The notes under the pieces: generated by a model
What the model saw: the letters and a program-made list of their open reading frames with translations, nothing else
What the model was told of the DNA's origin: nothing
Database searches by the model: none
Source: Phycisphaerales bacterium UBA2421
GTDB taxonomy: Bacteria > Planctomycetota > Phycisphaerae > Tepidisphaerales > Tepidisphaeraceae
NCBI GenBank assembly: GCA_002343075.1
Contig: DDRH01000043.1
Location: 1 to 30,076 of the forward strand
Reading direction: 5' to 3'
Length of the DNA stretch: 30,076 nt
In this document: one piece after another, positions 16,521 to 24,110 of the stretch
Layout: every line of letters starts with the position of its first letter
How positions within the stretch are numbered: position 1 is the stretch's first letter
Position numbers and translations under genes: made by a program

Positions 16521-17021
16521 TCACGACCGCGGGCGTCGTAATCCGAGAAATGAGCCAAACGCGCCGCTGATGGTTCCTGTCCAGTTCATCGTCAGCGCTT
16601 CAAGTAATGACCTGCCGCCCGACCAACTCCAATCAGAGACGGCTTTAGCGCTATCCTGCACGGTGGAAGTGTCGATCTCTCTGCCAAAAAAGTGTGACGC
16701 TATCAACCCCCCGACAACAACAATCGCCACCACCCCCGCCAGCCATTTCAGGAGTGAGCGCAGCCAGAAAAATAGCGCAAACGCAACAAGAAACGCAAGC
16801 CCGGCGATCATCATCTGAAACAAAACCACCGCCAACACCGGCGGCGCCTGCCCGGCGGTGGCACCCTGCTTAGTCACCGTAAAGTAAACCACCCCCGCAA
16901 ACCCCACCGCAGCAGCAGCAATCGCCGCCAAAAGTGAACGCCACTGCCACTTCCCAAGCCGCCGATGTAAATACCAAAAAAACGCACCGCGGACAGATCT
17001 GGAGGCAACCGGGTCAGGCAT
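16521..17021 (-). CDS. FUN14-like membrane protein
   Basis: A 166-residue protein with three or four membrane segments: WRSLLAAIAAAAVGFAGVVYF, VLAVVLFQMMIAGLAFLVAFALFFWL and WLAGVVAIVVVGGLIASHFF. The soluble part EIDTSTVQDSAKAVSDW and the glycine-rich close SGAFGSFLGLRRPRS resemble bacterial FUN14-domain proteins, which have no assigned biochemical role. It is convergent with the oxidase gene, the two stops being 15 bases apart. No ribosome site is seen. TACAAT on the minus strand ends nine bases before the ATG, which suggests a leaderless or nearly leaderless mRNA. Family call moderate. Confidence 0.7.
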   Translation of the reverse strand: MPDPVASRSVRGAFFWYLHRRLGKWQWRSLLAAIAAAAVGFAGVVYFTVTKQGATAGQAPPVLAVVLFQMMIAGLAFLVAFALFFWLRSLLKWLAGVVAIVVVGGLIASHFFGREIDTSTVQDSAKAVSDWSWSGGRSLLEALTMNWTGTISGAFGSFLGLRRPRS

Positions 17022-17030
17022 ATCGGCGAG

Positions 17031-17036
17031 ATTGTA
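17031..17036 (-). promoter_or_regulatory. Candidate -10 box of the FUN14-like gene
   Basis: TACAAT on the minus strand, nine bases before the ATG at 17021, with TTGTTC 16 bases further upstream as a weak -35. Transcription would start at or just before the start codon. Confidence 0.35.
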
Positions 17037-17483
17037 GGCGAGGGAAGCCGCTGAACAAAAGCCCCGAAACCGGCGCGTCGATGCATGAGGAGTGGCGTAG
17101 CGCCGGCAAGTCGATCGTGGATTGAAGCCAAGAATCGGGCTTGCTCAGCGAAAGATTTTCTTGACATTTCAACCATCCACTTCGATGATTCCGCCATCGT
17201 CACGCACCGCGAGGGGTTCGCGGCGGAGTGTCGAGCGCATCGTGGGGCCTGCGGGCGAAGGGAGCGTTTGATGTCATCAATCAACACAACACTCAGTCAG
17301 TCAGTCAGTCAGTCGCAATCTGCGTGCCGGGCGCAATTTGCGCACCGACGAATCTCTTCAAACGTCGCTTTTAGTAGGATTGCTTCGACACTAACCCGAG
17401 CCGCCGCCGGCGTCGCCAAACAGTTGTTTTCGCGGCACGCCGGAAAGCCGACCCGTCAATAGGACAGCGCCTTTCCGGCTTCG
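17037..17483. other. Intergenic region before the LEPR-type gene
   Basis: About 450 bases between divergent genes. It holds the TCAG microsatellite (17293-17314) and a TTGACA at 17161 without a good -10. No gene is supported; frames here are short and unlike any family. Confidence 0.5.
17293..17314. repeat. Tetranucleotide microsatellite (TCAG) x5.5
   Basis: Five and a half perfect tandem copies of TCAG, 170 bases upstream of the LEPR/dockerin gene. Such repeats can slip in length, but this one is not inside a reading frame I believe in. Confidence 0.85.
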
Positions 17484-19427
17484 TTGTCCCCGGTTCGCCT
17501 CCGTGCGGTAAATGGTTGGATCGACATGCTCGAACCCCGTCAGCTTCTCTCCACCACGATCGATGATGCCGGCTTGCACTACAGAACCGCCCCGCAGCAT
17601 ATCTACTACCAGTTCAATCAGCCTATCACCGGCGAGTTCACCGCCGACGATATCGTCATCGATCACCTCACCACCAACACCACCCTCGATCGCGCCAACC
17701 TCGAGTTGACTTACGACAGCAACGAAGAACTGTACAGCCTGTCCTTCCCCGGCCACTCCAATCAGGGCATGACCGGGATGATCCCCGACGGCAACTTTGA
17801 TTCGATCATCAGCGAACTCGGCGTGCCCGGCCTGCTCAGCGAACACCGCTTCAGCTTCTTCTTCCTCATCGCCGACGCCAATCATGATCGCGCGGTCAGC
17901 CTCAACGACAGCACCGCGCTCGAAGCCAATTTGTTCCAGTCAAACAAGAAATTTCATCAGGGTGACTTCAATCTTGATGGCACGGTCGATCTCGCCGACT
18001 GGACGATTCTCCAAGCCAACTTTGGCCGGCAGATGCCCGAGCCGCTCACAGAAGCCAACTCTATGCAAGCGGCGGCGTTATCAAGCTCGGTCATCCGGCG
18101 AACGTGGACTGCGCCAGCCACCGGCACGCCCGACGGCTACCGCATTTTCCGCAGTATGGACGGCACCAACTTCACGTTGCTGGCGGAAGTAAACAACTCA
18201 ACGCTCTCATACGACGATCCAGACCTGAATGATGGCTCGAAGTATTGGTACCGCGTTCGGCCATTTACCAATGCCTACGGCAATGGGGTTACGACGAATA
18301 AAGTTAGCGCGGTGACAGTGCTAGAGGCTCCGTCGGAACTCGTTGCACTCCCAGAGGATGCAGGAACCGTGAGGCTCACTTGGACGGACAACTCACAGAG
18401 CGAAACCGAGTTTGAACTGTACGGGTCTTTTGACGGCGGCGCGTATACGTTGGTGCAAACGGTCGGAGCGAACACTTCGGCCGCCACGGTTTCGATTTCC
18501 GCAGATTCAGAAGTTGCATTTTATCTCCGTGCAATCGCAGGCGGGCATGCCCACTCTGCCCCCACTACCGTGATTGCACTCCCCGTTCCCTTCGTTGAAG
18601 GTCCCTCTGATTTTAGTGGGGAGGTACTCTACGGTGACGAGGTGGCCTTGCTCTGGACTCCGGTTGGAGGGTCAGATACTAGCTATCTCATTGAGGAGCG
18701 CTTGGGATCTCAATGGTTCACGAAGAACGCGCTGCCTTCTGGTGACGACCCGGGGGTTCGTCTCGACTCATTGCTTCCGCAAACTTCCTATAGTTTCAGA
18801 GTGCGGTCCGTTGTCGAGGGCGTTCCGTCTCTACCGTCCTTGTCAGTTGAATTGACTACAACGGCACTGGCACCCGCGCGCCCCGAACATGTCGAGCTCA
18901 ATGGAACCTCGCTCACTTGGGACGACGCTTCCAACGATGAGACGGGCTTTCGCATCAAAGTCTGGTACGACCACGGGCCTATCGAGATTCATGAAGTTGA
19001 CTCCAATATCGAATCCTTCGAGTTTGGAAGTTTGTCCCCGGCGACCATTTTGGTGGAGGCGTTCAATGCGTCGGGATCACAAGGCCCCGTTAGCGCGGTC
19101 AACGTGACACCAGGCATCGAAATGACCCGTCCAACTCAAATTTTGCTTGCTTATCACGGTCTTGGTTCGACCGAGTGGTTCGGGAATCAGTGGCTAGAGG
19201 AGATTGCAAGGCGAAGTCGTCCTGGATCAAACGGACTGGTTGTACTGGAGACAGAGAACCGCGGCGAGCGAGGTCTGACACGCCTGCTCGCACAGTTGGA
19301 CATGAACGGTGAGTATCACATCGACGCGGCCGAGGTTGCCGGAGTACGCATCAAAGCTCTCGGGTATAGCTGGGGCGCAATCGAGGTGCTGAACCGCGTC
19401 TACAACCTGCGTGCGGATGCGATGTAG
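17484..19427 (+). CDS. LEPR-motif, dockerin-like, fibronectin-III secreted protein with hydrolase domain (5' part of frameshifted gene)
   Basis: 647 codons before an early stop. The N-terminus has the planctomycete motif MLEPRQLLS (residues 15-23). Residues 45-125 are a beta domain. Residues 130-182 form a dockerin type I-like pair of Ca2+ loops (DANHDRAVSLND and DFNLDGTVDLAD). Four fibronectin type III-like domains follow at about 195-280, 282-370, 371-462 and 463-545. An alpha/beta-hydrolase-like start then appears: ILLAYHGLGST and the nucleophile elbow GYSWGA (Ser629). The frame then stops at 19425-19427, but the downstream -1 frame continues the domain. The start is TTG 17484 (an in-frame TAG lies eight codons upstream); ATG 17526, the Met of MLEPRQLLS, is the alternative. 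Confidence 0.85.
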   Translation: MSPVRLRAVNGWIDMLEPRQLLSTTIDDAGLHYRTAPQHIYYQFNQPITGEFTADDIVIDHLTTNTTLDRANLELTYDSNEELYSLSFPGHSNQGMTGMIPDGNFDSIISELGVPGLLSEHRFSFFFLIADANHDRAVSLNDSTALEANLFQSNKKFHQGDFNLDGTVDLADWTILQANFGRQMPEPLTEANSMQAAALSSSVIRRTWTAPATGTPDGYRIFRSMDGTNFTLLAEVNNSTLSYDDPDLNDGSKYWYRVRPFTNAYGNGVTTNKVSAVTVLEAPSELVALPEDAGTVRLTWTDNSQSETEFELYGSFDGGAYTLVQTVGANTSAATVSISADSEVAFYLRAIAGGHAHSAPTTVIALPVPFVEGPSDFSGEVLYGDEVALLWTPVGGSDTSYLIEERLGSQWFTKNALPSGDDPGVRLDSLLPQTSYSFRVRSVVEGVPSLPSLSVELTTTALAPARPEHVELNGTSLTWDDASNDETGFRIKVWYDHGPIEIHEVDSNIESFEFGSLSPATILVEAFNASGSQGPVSAVNVTPGIEMTRPTQILLAYHGLGSTEWFGNQWLEEIARRSRPGSNGLVVLETENRGERGLTRLLAQLDMNGEYHIDAAEVAGVRIKALGYSWGAIEVLNRVYNLRADAM

Positions 19428-19840
19428 GAAACAGCAACGATACCCTCGACGTCCCGCTTCCAGTGGAACAAGTGCTCACAATTGATCCGGTCAATTTTAT
19501 CAAACGATTCTCATTGAACGCGGTCAACACCGTAAATATCTTTCAAAGTAATGGCGGATTCAGTGAGTTTAGGTACTGGCACGAGTCAAGCCCTAGCAAT
19601 TACGCGGTCACTCAAGGCGAATTTTCGAACTTTTTTGTTCGCCAGATCAAAGGTAGCGTGGTGGCGGGAGCATGGAACGTCTTGTTAAGAATCGAGGAGA
19701 ATGCGCTAGGTCTCTTCTATCCGCCCAACTCTAGAGATTACGTTGCGGTAGACCCTATTGTTGCCCGATTTTCTGATCCATTTCGAGCAAACCATCTGAC
19801 CGCCCCGTGGGTCGCACAAGACTATTACTTCGATTGGTAG
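19421..19840 (+). pseudogene. 3' part of the frameshifted hydrolase domain
   Basis: The -1 frame continues directly as DVGNSNDTLDVPLPVEQVLTIDPVN, then NVNIFQSNGGFSEFRYW, and ends SDPFRANHLTAPWVAQDYYFDW. Planctomycete homologues have, after the GYSWG serine, a VPVP-x-x-x-VTIDPVN strand and a late NH-x-x-x-PW, so this is the missing second half. It carries the likely catalytic Asp of TIDPVN and the His of ANHLTAPW. Adding one base near 19420 would restore ...RADADVGNSNDT.... No slippery heptamer is present. A GTG at 19463 could start a separate product but has no ribosome site. A single-base deletion in the genome or in the assembly is the simplest reading. Confidence 0.75.
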
Positions 19841-19848
19841 GATCGGCG

Positions 19849-20277
19849 ATGAGTTTTCTTCAACTGCTTCAAACCGCGATTTTGATCGGGCTCATCGGCT
19901 GTAGTGGGCGTGAATACGTCGGAACTTGCAAGCCTTGGGAAGTGTTCGATCGCAACGGCAACCGATATCTCGTTGCCGCCGTTGAGATCGACGAAGGATC
20001 GGTGCGCCCCGCCGACCGCAAGTTTGGTCCGCTCAAGTGGCGCGCGGTCACGCTTGCCGACACCCGCGACCGGGCCGTGATGTTTAACGAGTTGCGTGAT
20101 CCATCAAACATGACCTGGCGAGGTCGCTTGGTCTGGGCTCCGATCTACGCGACTACCGGAGCCGACTTAGGCGGACCGGGACACGCTCAATCTCACGCTG
20201 ACCTGCCTTCGCCAAAGGGCATCAGTCTGCGCATTCAGGAAAGAGATTTGCAGAAACTACGCGGAGCACGAGACTAA
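19849..20277 (+). CDS. Small lipoprotein, unknown function
   Basis: A 142-residue product. The start at ATG 19849 (upstream GGATCGG) gives MSFLQLLQTAILIGLIGCSG, a signal peptide with lipobox LIGC, so Cys18 should be lipidated and the protein anchored in a membrane. The mature part has a strand-rich region (YLVAAVEIDEGSV, LKWRAVTLADTRDRAVMF) and a basic C-terminus (ISLRIQERDLQKLRGARD). No family recognised. It begins eight bases after the stop of the hydrolase gene and is probably cotranscribed with it, though the pairing may be only local. Confidence 0.7.
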   Translation: MSFLQLLQTAILIGLIGCSGREYVGTCKPWEVFDRNGNRYLVAAVEIDEGSVRPADRKFGPLKWRAVTLADTRDRAVMFNELRDPSNMTWRGRLVWAPIYATTGADLGGPGHAQSHADLPSPKGISLRIQERDLQKLRGARD

Positions 20278-20331
20278 ACAGAAGGGATAACTGTTCAGCG
20301 TCCCAAGACAGAAAAGCGGCCGTGATGAAAG

Positions 20332-20535
20332 TCAAAGGTTTCTCGGGTTTGGATTCCATGATTGATTTGTTTTGAGCACGATGTTGAGAATGGTAAGTAG
20401 CTTGCGCATTGCGGCGATGAGAACGACTTTGAATGGTCTGGCGGTCGCGTGCACGCGGTTTGCCGAGTTCTGACGGTTCGGGCCTGAATCGGGTGGCGCA
20501 GAAGGTTTTCACATAAAGGGCCTGGCGGAAGGGGG
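20332..20535 (-). mobile_element. Relic of an IS110-family transposase (C-terminal end only)
   Basis: On the minus strand the frame ending in TGA at 20332 reads ARPFKVVLIAAMRKLLTILN-IVLK, the characteristic C-terminus of IS110/IS116/IS902 transposases ([GK]-KP-x-KVAL-x-A-x-MRKLL-x-ILN). In another frame, about 20475-20533, RQALYVKTFCATRF matches the segment that precedes it in intact proteins. One frameshift therefore separates the two parts. Nothing of the N-terminal DEDD domain or of inverted repeats is present (the family lacks typical ones). It is a dead remnant of about 200 bases between the lipoprotein gene and a PEP-CTERM gene. Confidence 0.75.
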
Positions 20536-20589
20536 CGGGTTCGTGCCGTGGTTGCTGCGATTGTTCCGTATCTCTCAGGCGGAAAACTA

Positions 20590-22620
20590 TCACACTCCCC
20601 GCGCGCGGCGTCTCCGGCGGGACAGCAGCAGGCAACCCAGCAGGCCGAGGGAGATCGTTCCGGGTTCGGGGGTCATTTGCACGCCGACGAGGCTCACATC
20701 GCCGATATTGGCAAAGTTCCAGTAAAAATATTCCTGCGATGCGTTGGCGTAGGTGATGAGTGCGTCAAACGTGCTGAAGCTGCTCGGCTGCACGGTGTAG
20801 CCGTAAATGGCGGCGTGGCGGTTTAGCTCGGCGATTGCGCCGGCAGTGTTGGTGCCGTTGAAGTCGAGCAGAATTTTCACCTGGTTGCCTGAGACCACGA
20901 CAAACTTGAGATAGCCGATGTCGCCCGTGACAGCGCCGTAGGTGTTGATCGGCAGCGGCGAGCCGGTGAAGAAGCTGTTGCCGACACTAGCGCCGAGGGT
21001 GGGCGCGTTGGCGTTGATGCGCGCGGCCCCGCCGACGCGGGCGTTGATGATGGCTTGTGTGCCGTCGGTAAATGGGGCTGCGTAGGCGAGTTGGCTGGAG
21101 TTGTTGAAGCTGGTTTGCCGCCCTTCCCCGCCGCCGGAAATGGAATGGAACGACAGGCCAAAGCCAATGGTTTTGCTGATGCCATCAAGATCGATCGTAT
21201 CGCCTTCGCGGGCGACCTTGACGAGTTGATTAAACGGATCGAGCGCCCAAAGTCCGGTCTGGTTGCTGACGTTGACACCGGTCCCGGTCAGCCGCGAAGT
21301 AAACGCCACCTGCCCGCCGGCGTTGACAGCAGCCGACGTCGTGAATGAGTTAAGAAGAAACGTGGTGCCCGAGGGCGTGCCGGGTGCCTGATCGCCTTTG
21401 CGCGCCACCGGGGCAATCGAGCCATTGCCTTTGAAAATCGCTCGATCATTGGCACCGGTGACGCCGGTGCCGGTAAGGTCGGTGATAAAGACCACATCGC
21501 CGGCGCTATTCATGGTGATCGCGGGCTGGATCTCGCCGTGCAACACGCCCGAGGCAAGCCCGCCGGCCTGGTCGCCTTCGCGGACGTAGAGGGTTGGCGT
21601 TGGCGAGGAATAGGTGGCGCGGAAAATTGCGGTATTGCTGGCTGCGGTCACATCTGCGCCGTTTAAGCTGGCATGAAACGCGATTTGCTCGCTGGCATTG
21701 ATTGCGGGCTGGGTGACGAAATCGCTGAATCGCACATCGCCAACGGCCCCGGGCACCGCGTCATCGCCGCGGGCAATCATGACGATATTGGCCTTGGCGT
21801 CGCCGAGAAAGACACCCCGGTTGTTGGCGGGATTGGCATCAGTATCAGTGAGATTGGTTCGAAACGCGACAAAGCCGCTTTCGTTTACCGTTGGCGTGAA
21901 GTTATTGAAGCCATAGAGAACCCCGGCCGGCGCGTTGCCCGCCTGCTCGCCTTCCAGCGCGTAGTTGACGATGCTACCCTGCGTTCCCGCCCAAACGCCC
22001 GACTTGGCCGGCTGCGCTGGCAGCAGCGGATTCTTTGTCTGTCCGTTAAACGCGACGATGGCGCCGCTGATAAACGCGGCTTCTCGAATGAGGGAGAAAG
22101 TCTCCCCAGCCACTCCCGGCGCGGCATCGCCCGTGCGCGCAACAAGCCGGATATCGCCGACCGTGCCCGACCAGATGCCGGTGTTATTCACGCCGAATGA
22201 AATCCCCGGGCCTTCGATGAAACCGAAAAAGGCTATGTGCGATTGTGATTCAACCAGTGGATTGTTTTCAAACGGGTTGAGCGAGAGGAAGTTGAACGTG
22301 CCGACTGTCCCGGTGCCCGCTGCGTCGGGGGCACCGGCACCTTCGCGCGCGACGAGTTGCAGGTTGCCCGGTGTGCCAGCCCAGACACCTTGGTTGGTAG
22401 TGCTGCTCGCCCCGCTAACTTCGCCGGCGAAGACGAACCGCCCGACATTGTTCATCGCGGGGCTTTGGAAGTTCAAATGGGGCAGCCCGGTTCCGGGCGC
22501 GGTGGTACCCGACCGAGCGACAGGCTCGCTGGCGGTCTGGATTTGACTCCAGCCAACGGAAACACCGCCGGCGCAGACCATCGCCGCGGTGATGAGTTGT
22601 TTTCTCCAGCCCCTTTTCAT
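20590..22620 (-). CDS. PEP-CTERM protein with choice-of-anchor (DUF7453-like) repeats
   Basis: A 676-residue exported protein. ATG 22620 (MKRGWRKQLITAAMVCAGGVSVGWS, signal peptide) has GGGAG about 11 bases upstream, so I prefer it to 22650. The body is built of about eight repeats of about 60 residues, each opening with a VAR-x-GD-x-APG phrase (LVARTGDAAPG, VMIARGDDAVPG, LYVREGDQAGG, PVARKGDQAPG, KVAREGD) and containing F-x-F, then G-x-VAF-x-x-LTGTG. A separate C-terminal domain has LKFVVVSGNQVKILLDFNG. The tail is TPEPGTISLGLLGCLLLSRRRR, the PEP-CTERM signal. Function unknown; likely structural or matrix. Other copies of this repeat type are common in planctomycetes. Confidence 0.87.
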   Translation of the reverse strand: MKRGWRKQLITAAMVCAGGVSVGWSQIQTASEPVARSGTTAPGTGLPHLNFQSPAMNNVGRFVFAGEVSGASSTTNQGVWAGTPGNLQLVAREGAGAPDAAGTGTVGTFNFLSLNPFENNPLVESQSHIAFFGFIEGPGISFGVNNTGIWSGTVGDIRLVARTGDAAPGVAGETFSLIREAAFISGAIVAFNGQTKNPLLPAQPAKSGVWAGTQGSIVNYALEGEQAGNAPAGVLYGFNNFTPTVNESGFVAFRTNLTDTDANPANNRGVFLGDAKANIVMIARGDDAVPGAVGDVRFSDFVTQPAINASEQIAFHASLNGADVTAASNTAIFRATYSSPTPTLYVREGDQAGGLASGVLHGEIQPAITMNSAGDVVFITDLTGTGVTGANDRAIFKGNGSIAPVARKGDQAPGTPSGTTFLLNSFTTSAAVNAGGQVAFTSRLTGTGVNVSNQTGLWALDPFNQLVKVAREGDTIDLDGISKTIGFGLSFHSISGGGEGRQTSFNNSSQLAYAAPFTDGTQAIINARVGGAARINANAPTLGASVGNSFFTGSPLPINTYGAVTGDIGYLKFVVVSGNQVKILLDFNGTNTAGAIAELNRHAAIYGYTVQPSSFSTFDALITYANASQEYFYWNFANIGDVSLVGVQMTPEPGTISLGLLGCLLLSRRRRRARGV

Positions 22621-22936
22621 TGCTGCACAGTCTCCCTCGTTCTCCGTCATAGCCGGTCCGGCGTTTCAAACCACACCGTCAGTTGCCAACGTCAGGTTGC
22701 CTACGATGCATCATGCGCACAGTCCATTGAGCGCCATCAATCTTCACGTGGTTCAGGCACCCCCTGCGACCAGCGTACAAACGGAGCTTACACCCACGAT
22801 CGTTTAGAGCATTGTCGCACCTGAAAGCTTCCAAACGCAAGCCTAAACTCAGAATTTCGTACAAGATTCAAGGCTCGGCTGACTTGCTGTGTCGTCACTT
22901 CGCCGGGGTATTGCCTCAATCACTTACAGCACAGCA
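22621..22936. other. Intergenic region upstream of the repeat-type PEP-CTERM gene
   Basis: About 315 bases. It must carry the minus-strand promoter for the gene starting at 22620, but no clean -35/-10 pair is evident. No gene, repeat or terminator with a T-run is seen. Confidence 0.45.
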
Positions 22937-24010
22937 TTAGTTTACCACCGGCGGCGCAGGTTGGTCGGATGCGGGTGAATGCGAAGTGCCCCACTCCAGT
23001 CGTTTGAAGACTTCCAGAAGTGATAAACCAATCGCCACCACCACCGGCCCAACCACCAACCCCAGCACACCAAACACCTGTAAACCTCCCAGCACGCTGA
23101 AGAACACCACTAACTCATGTAGTCGAGTTCGCTCTCCGACCAATCTCGGACGCAGCAAATTATCAATCATCCCAATTACCCCACCGCCCCAGATTACCAG
23201 AATAACCCCTTTTGCGATGTTCCCGGTGGCAAACAGGTATATGGCTGCTGGCGCCCACACGATTGCGGCCCCCGCCATGGGAATCATGCTGAAGAGAAAC
23301 ATCACCACTCCCCACATCACCGGCGACGGCAACCCGAGGAAGGCAAATGCAATCCCGCCAAGGATTCCCTGTATCGCGCTAATCACCAGCACCCCGTTCA
23401 GGCTTGCCGAGATAATCTCGCGCGACCGGGCAAAAACCTCCTCGGCCTGCGACCGTTCCAGCGGGAGGGCATCGCGAATAGCCGGCACGATCCGATCGGC
23501 GTCCTTCAGCATGTAGTAGAGCGTGAACAGCACGAAAAACATCTGCACGATCGTCCCCAGCAACCCGCCGACAATGTTGACGGTTCTCCCGGCAACCAGT
23601 GACGTGAATTGTTGCACCTTTTCAGCGATGTACTGCCTGTCGCGCAGTTGATCGAGGTCGTAGATTTTTTCATCGATGAAGCGAAACGCGCGCGAATTGG
23701 GGTCGAGCAGCGAATGAAAACCTTCCTGCACCGAGTTAATCGCCTGCGGCACCTGCTTCACCAGCATCGTGCCGACAAGGGCAAGGGGAACCACAATCAC
23801 CAGCACGACAAACGTGGTCGTCAAAAAAGCGGCGACGGCGGGACCCCGTCCGCGCTTGCGCCACCGCAGGTAAACCGGATAACTCACCACCGCCAGCACC
23901 GCCGACCAGATGATCACTTCGATAAATGGCGCGATGATGAGCCACGACAGGTAGACGGCAATCGCGGTAAACACCAGGAGTGCGATCCAGTTTCCAGTGA
24001 GCTTTCGCAT
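22937..24010 (-). CDS. AI-2E/PerM family transporter
   Basis: A 357-residue permease of the UPF0118/PF01594 group. It has an N-terminal hairpin of membrane helices (WIALLVFTAIAVYLSWLIIAPFI, then VIIWSAVLAVVSYPVYLRW), a helix FLTTTFVVLVIVVPLALVG, a large soluble loop to about 150, then VQMFFVLFTLYYMLKD and further helices. The family pattern GILGGIAFAFLGLPSPVMWGVVMFLFSMIPMAGA and the closing FFSVLGGLQVFGVLGLVVGPVVVAI are conserved. Members export diverse small substrates or act in Na+/Li+ exchange; the AI-2 link is a historical name and the substrate here is unknown. The C-terminus (after about 340) is a short Pro/Ser tail. Confidence 0.92.
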   Translation of the reverse strand: MRKLTGNWIALLVFTAIAVYLSWLIIAPFIEVIIWSAVLAVVSYPVYLRWRKRGRGPAVAAFLTTTFVVLVIVVPLALVGTMLVKQVPQAINSVQEGFHSLLDPNSRAFRFIDEKIYDLDQLRDRQYIAEKVQQFTSLVAGRTVNIVGGLLGTIVQMFFVLFTLYYMLKDADRIVPAIRDALPLERSQAEEVFARSREIISASLNGVLVISAIQGILGGIAFAFLGLPSPVMWGVVMFLFSMIPMAGAAIVWAPAAIYLFATGNIAKGVILVIWGGGVIGMIDNLLRPRLVGERTRLHELVVFFSVLGGLQVFGVLGLVVGPVVVAIGLSLLEVFKRLEWGTSHSPASDQPAPPVVN

Positions 24011-24098
24011 GCCGCACAGTGTAGCCGCTTGGATCGTCGAGTAGAACGGAGGCCTGCAACCACGGGCGAGCCACGGCGAGAATCCGGGGCGGGCGGCC

Positions 24099-24104
24099 TA
24101 TAAT
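24099..24104 (+). promoter_or_regulatory. -10 box of a leaderless exonuclease-ligase transcript
   Basis: A perfect TATAAT ends six bases before the GTG at 24111, so transcription should begin at the start codon itself. No ribosome binding site is present between them. No -35 is visible. Confidence 0.5.
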
Positions 24105-24110
24105 CGAAGT

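Noticed and set aside
16874..17287. Minus-strand frame of 137 codons across the start of the FUN14-like gene
   Set aside because: Basic, low-complexity product overlapping a gene with clear membrane segments.
17293..17314. TCAG repeats as part of a CRISPR array
   Set aside because: The units are 4 bases with no spacers, so it is a microsatellite. No CRISPR repeat-spacer pattern or cas gene is present anywhere in the window.
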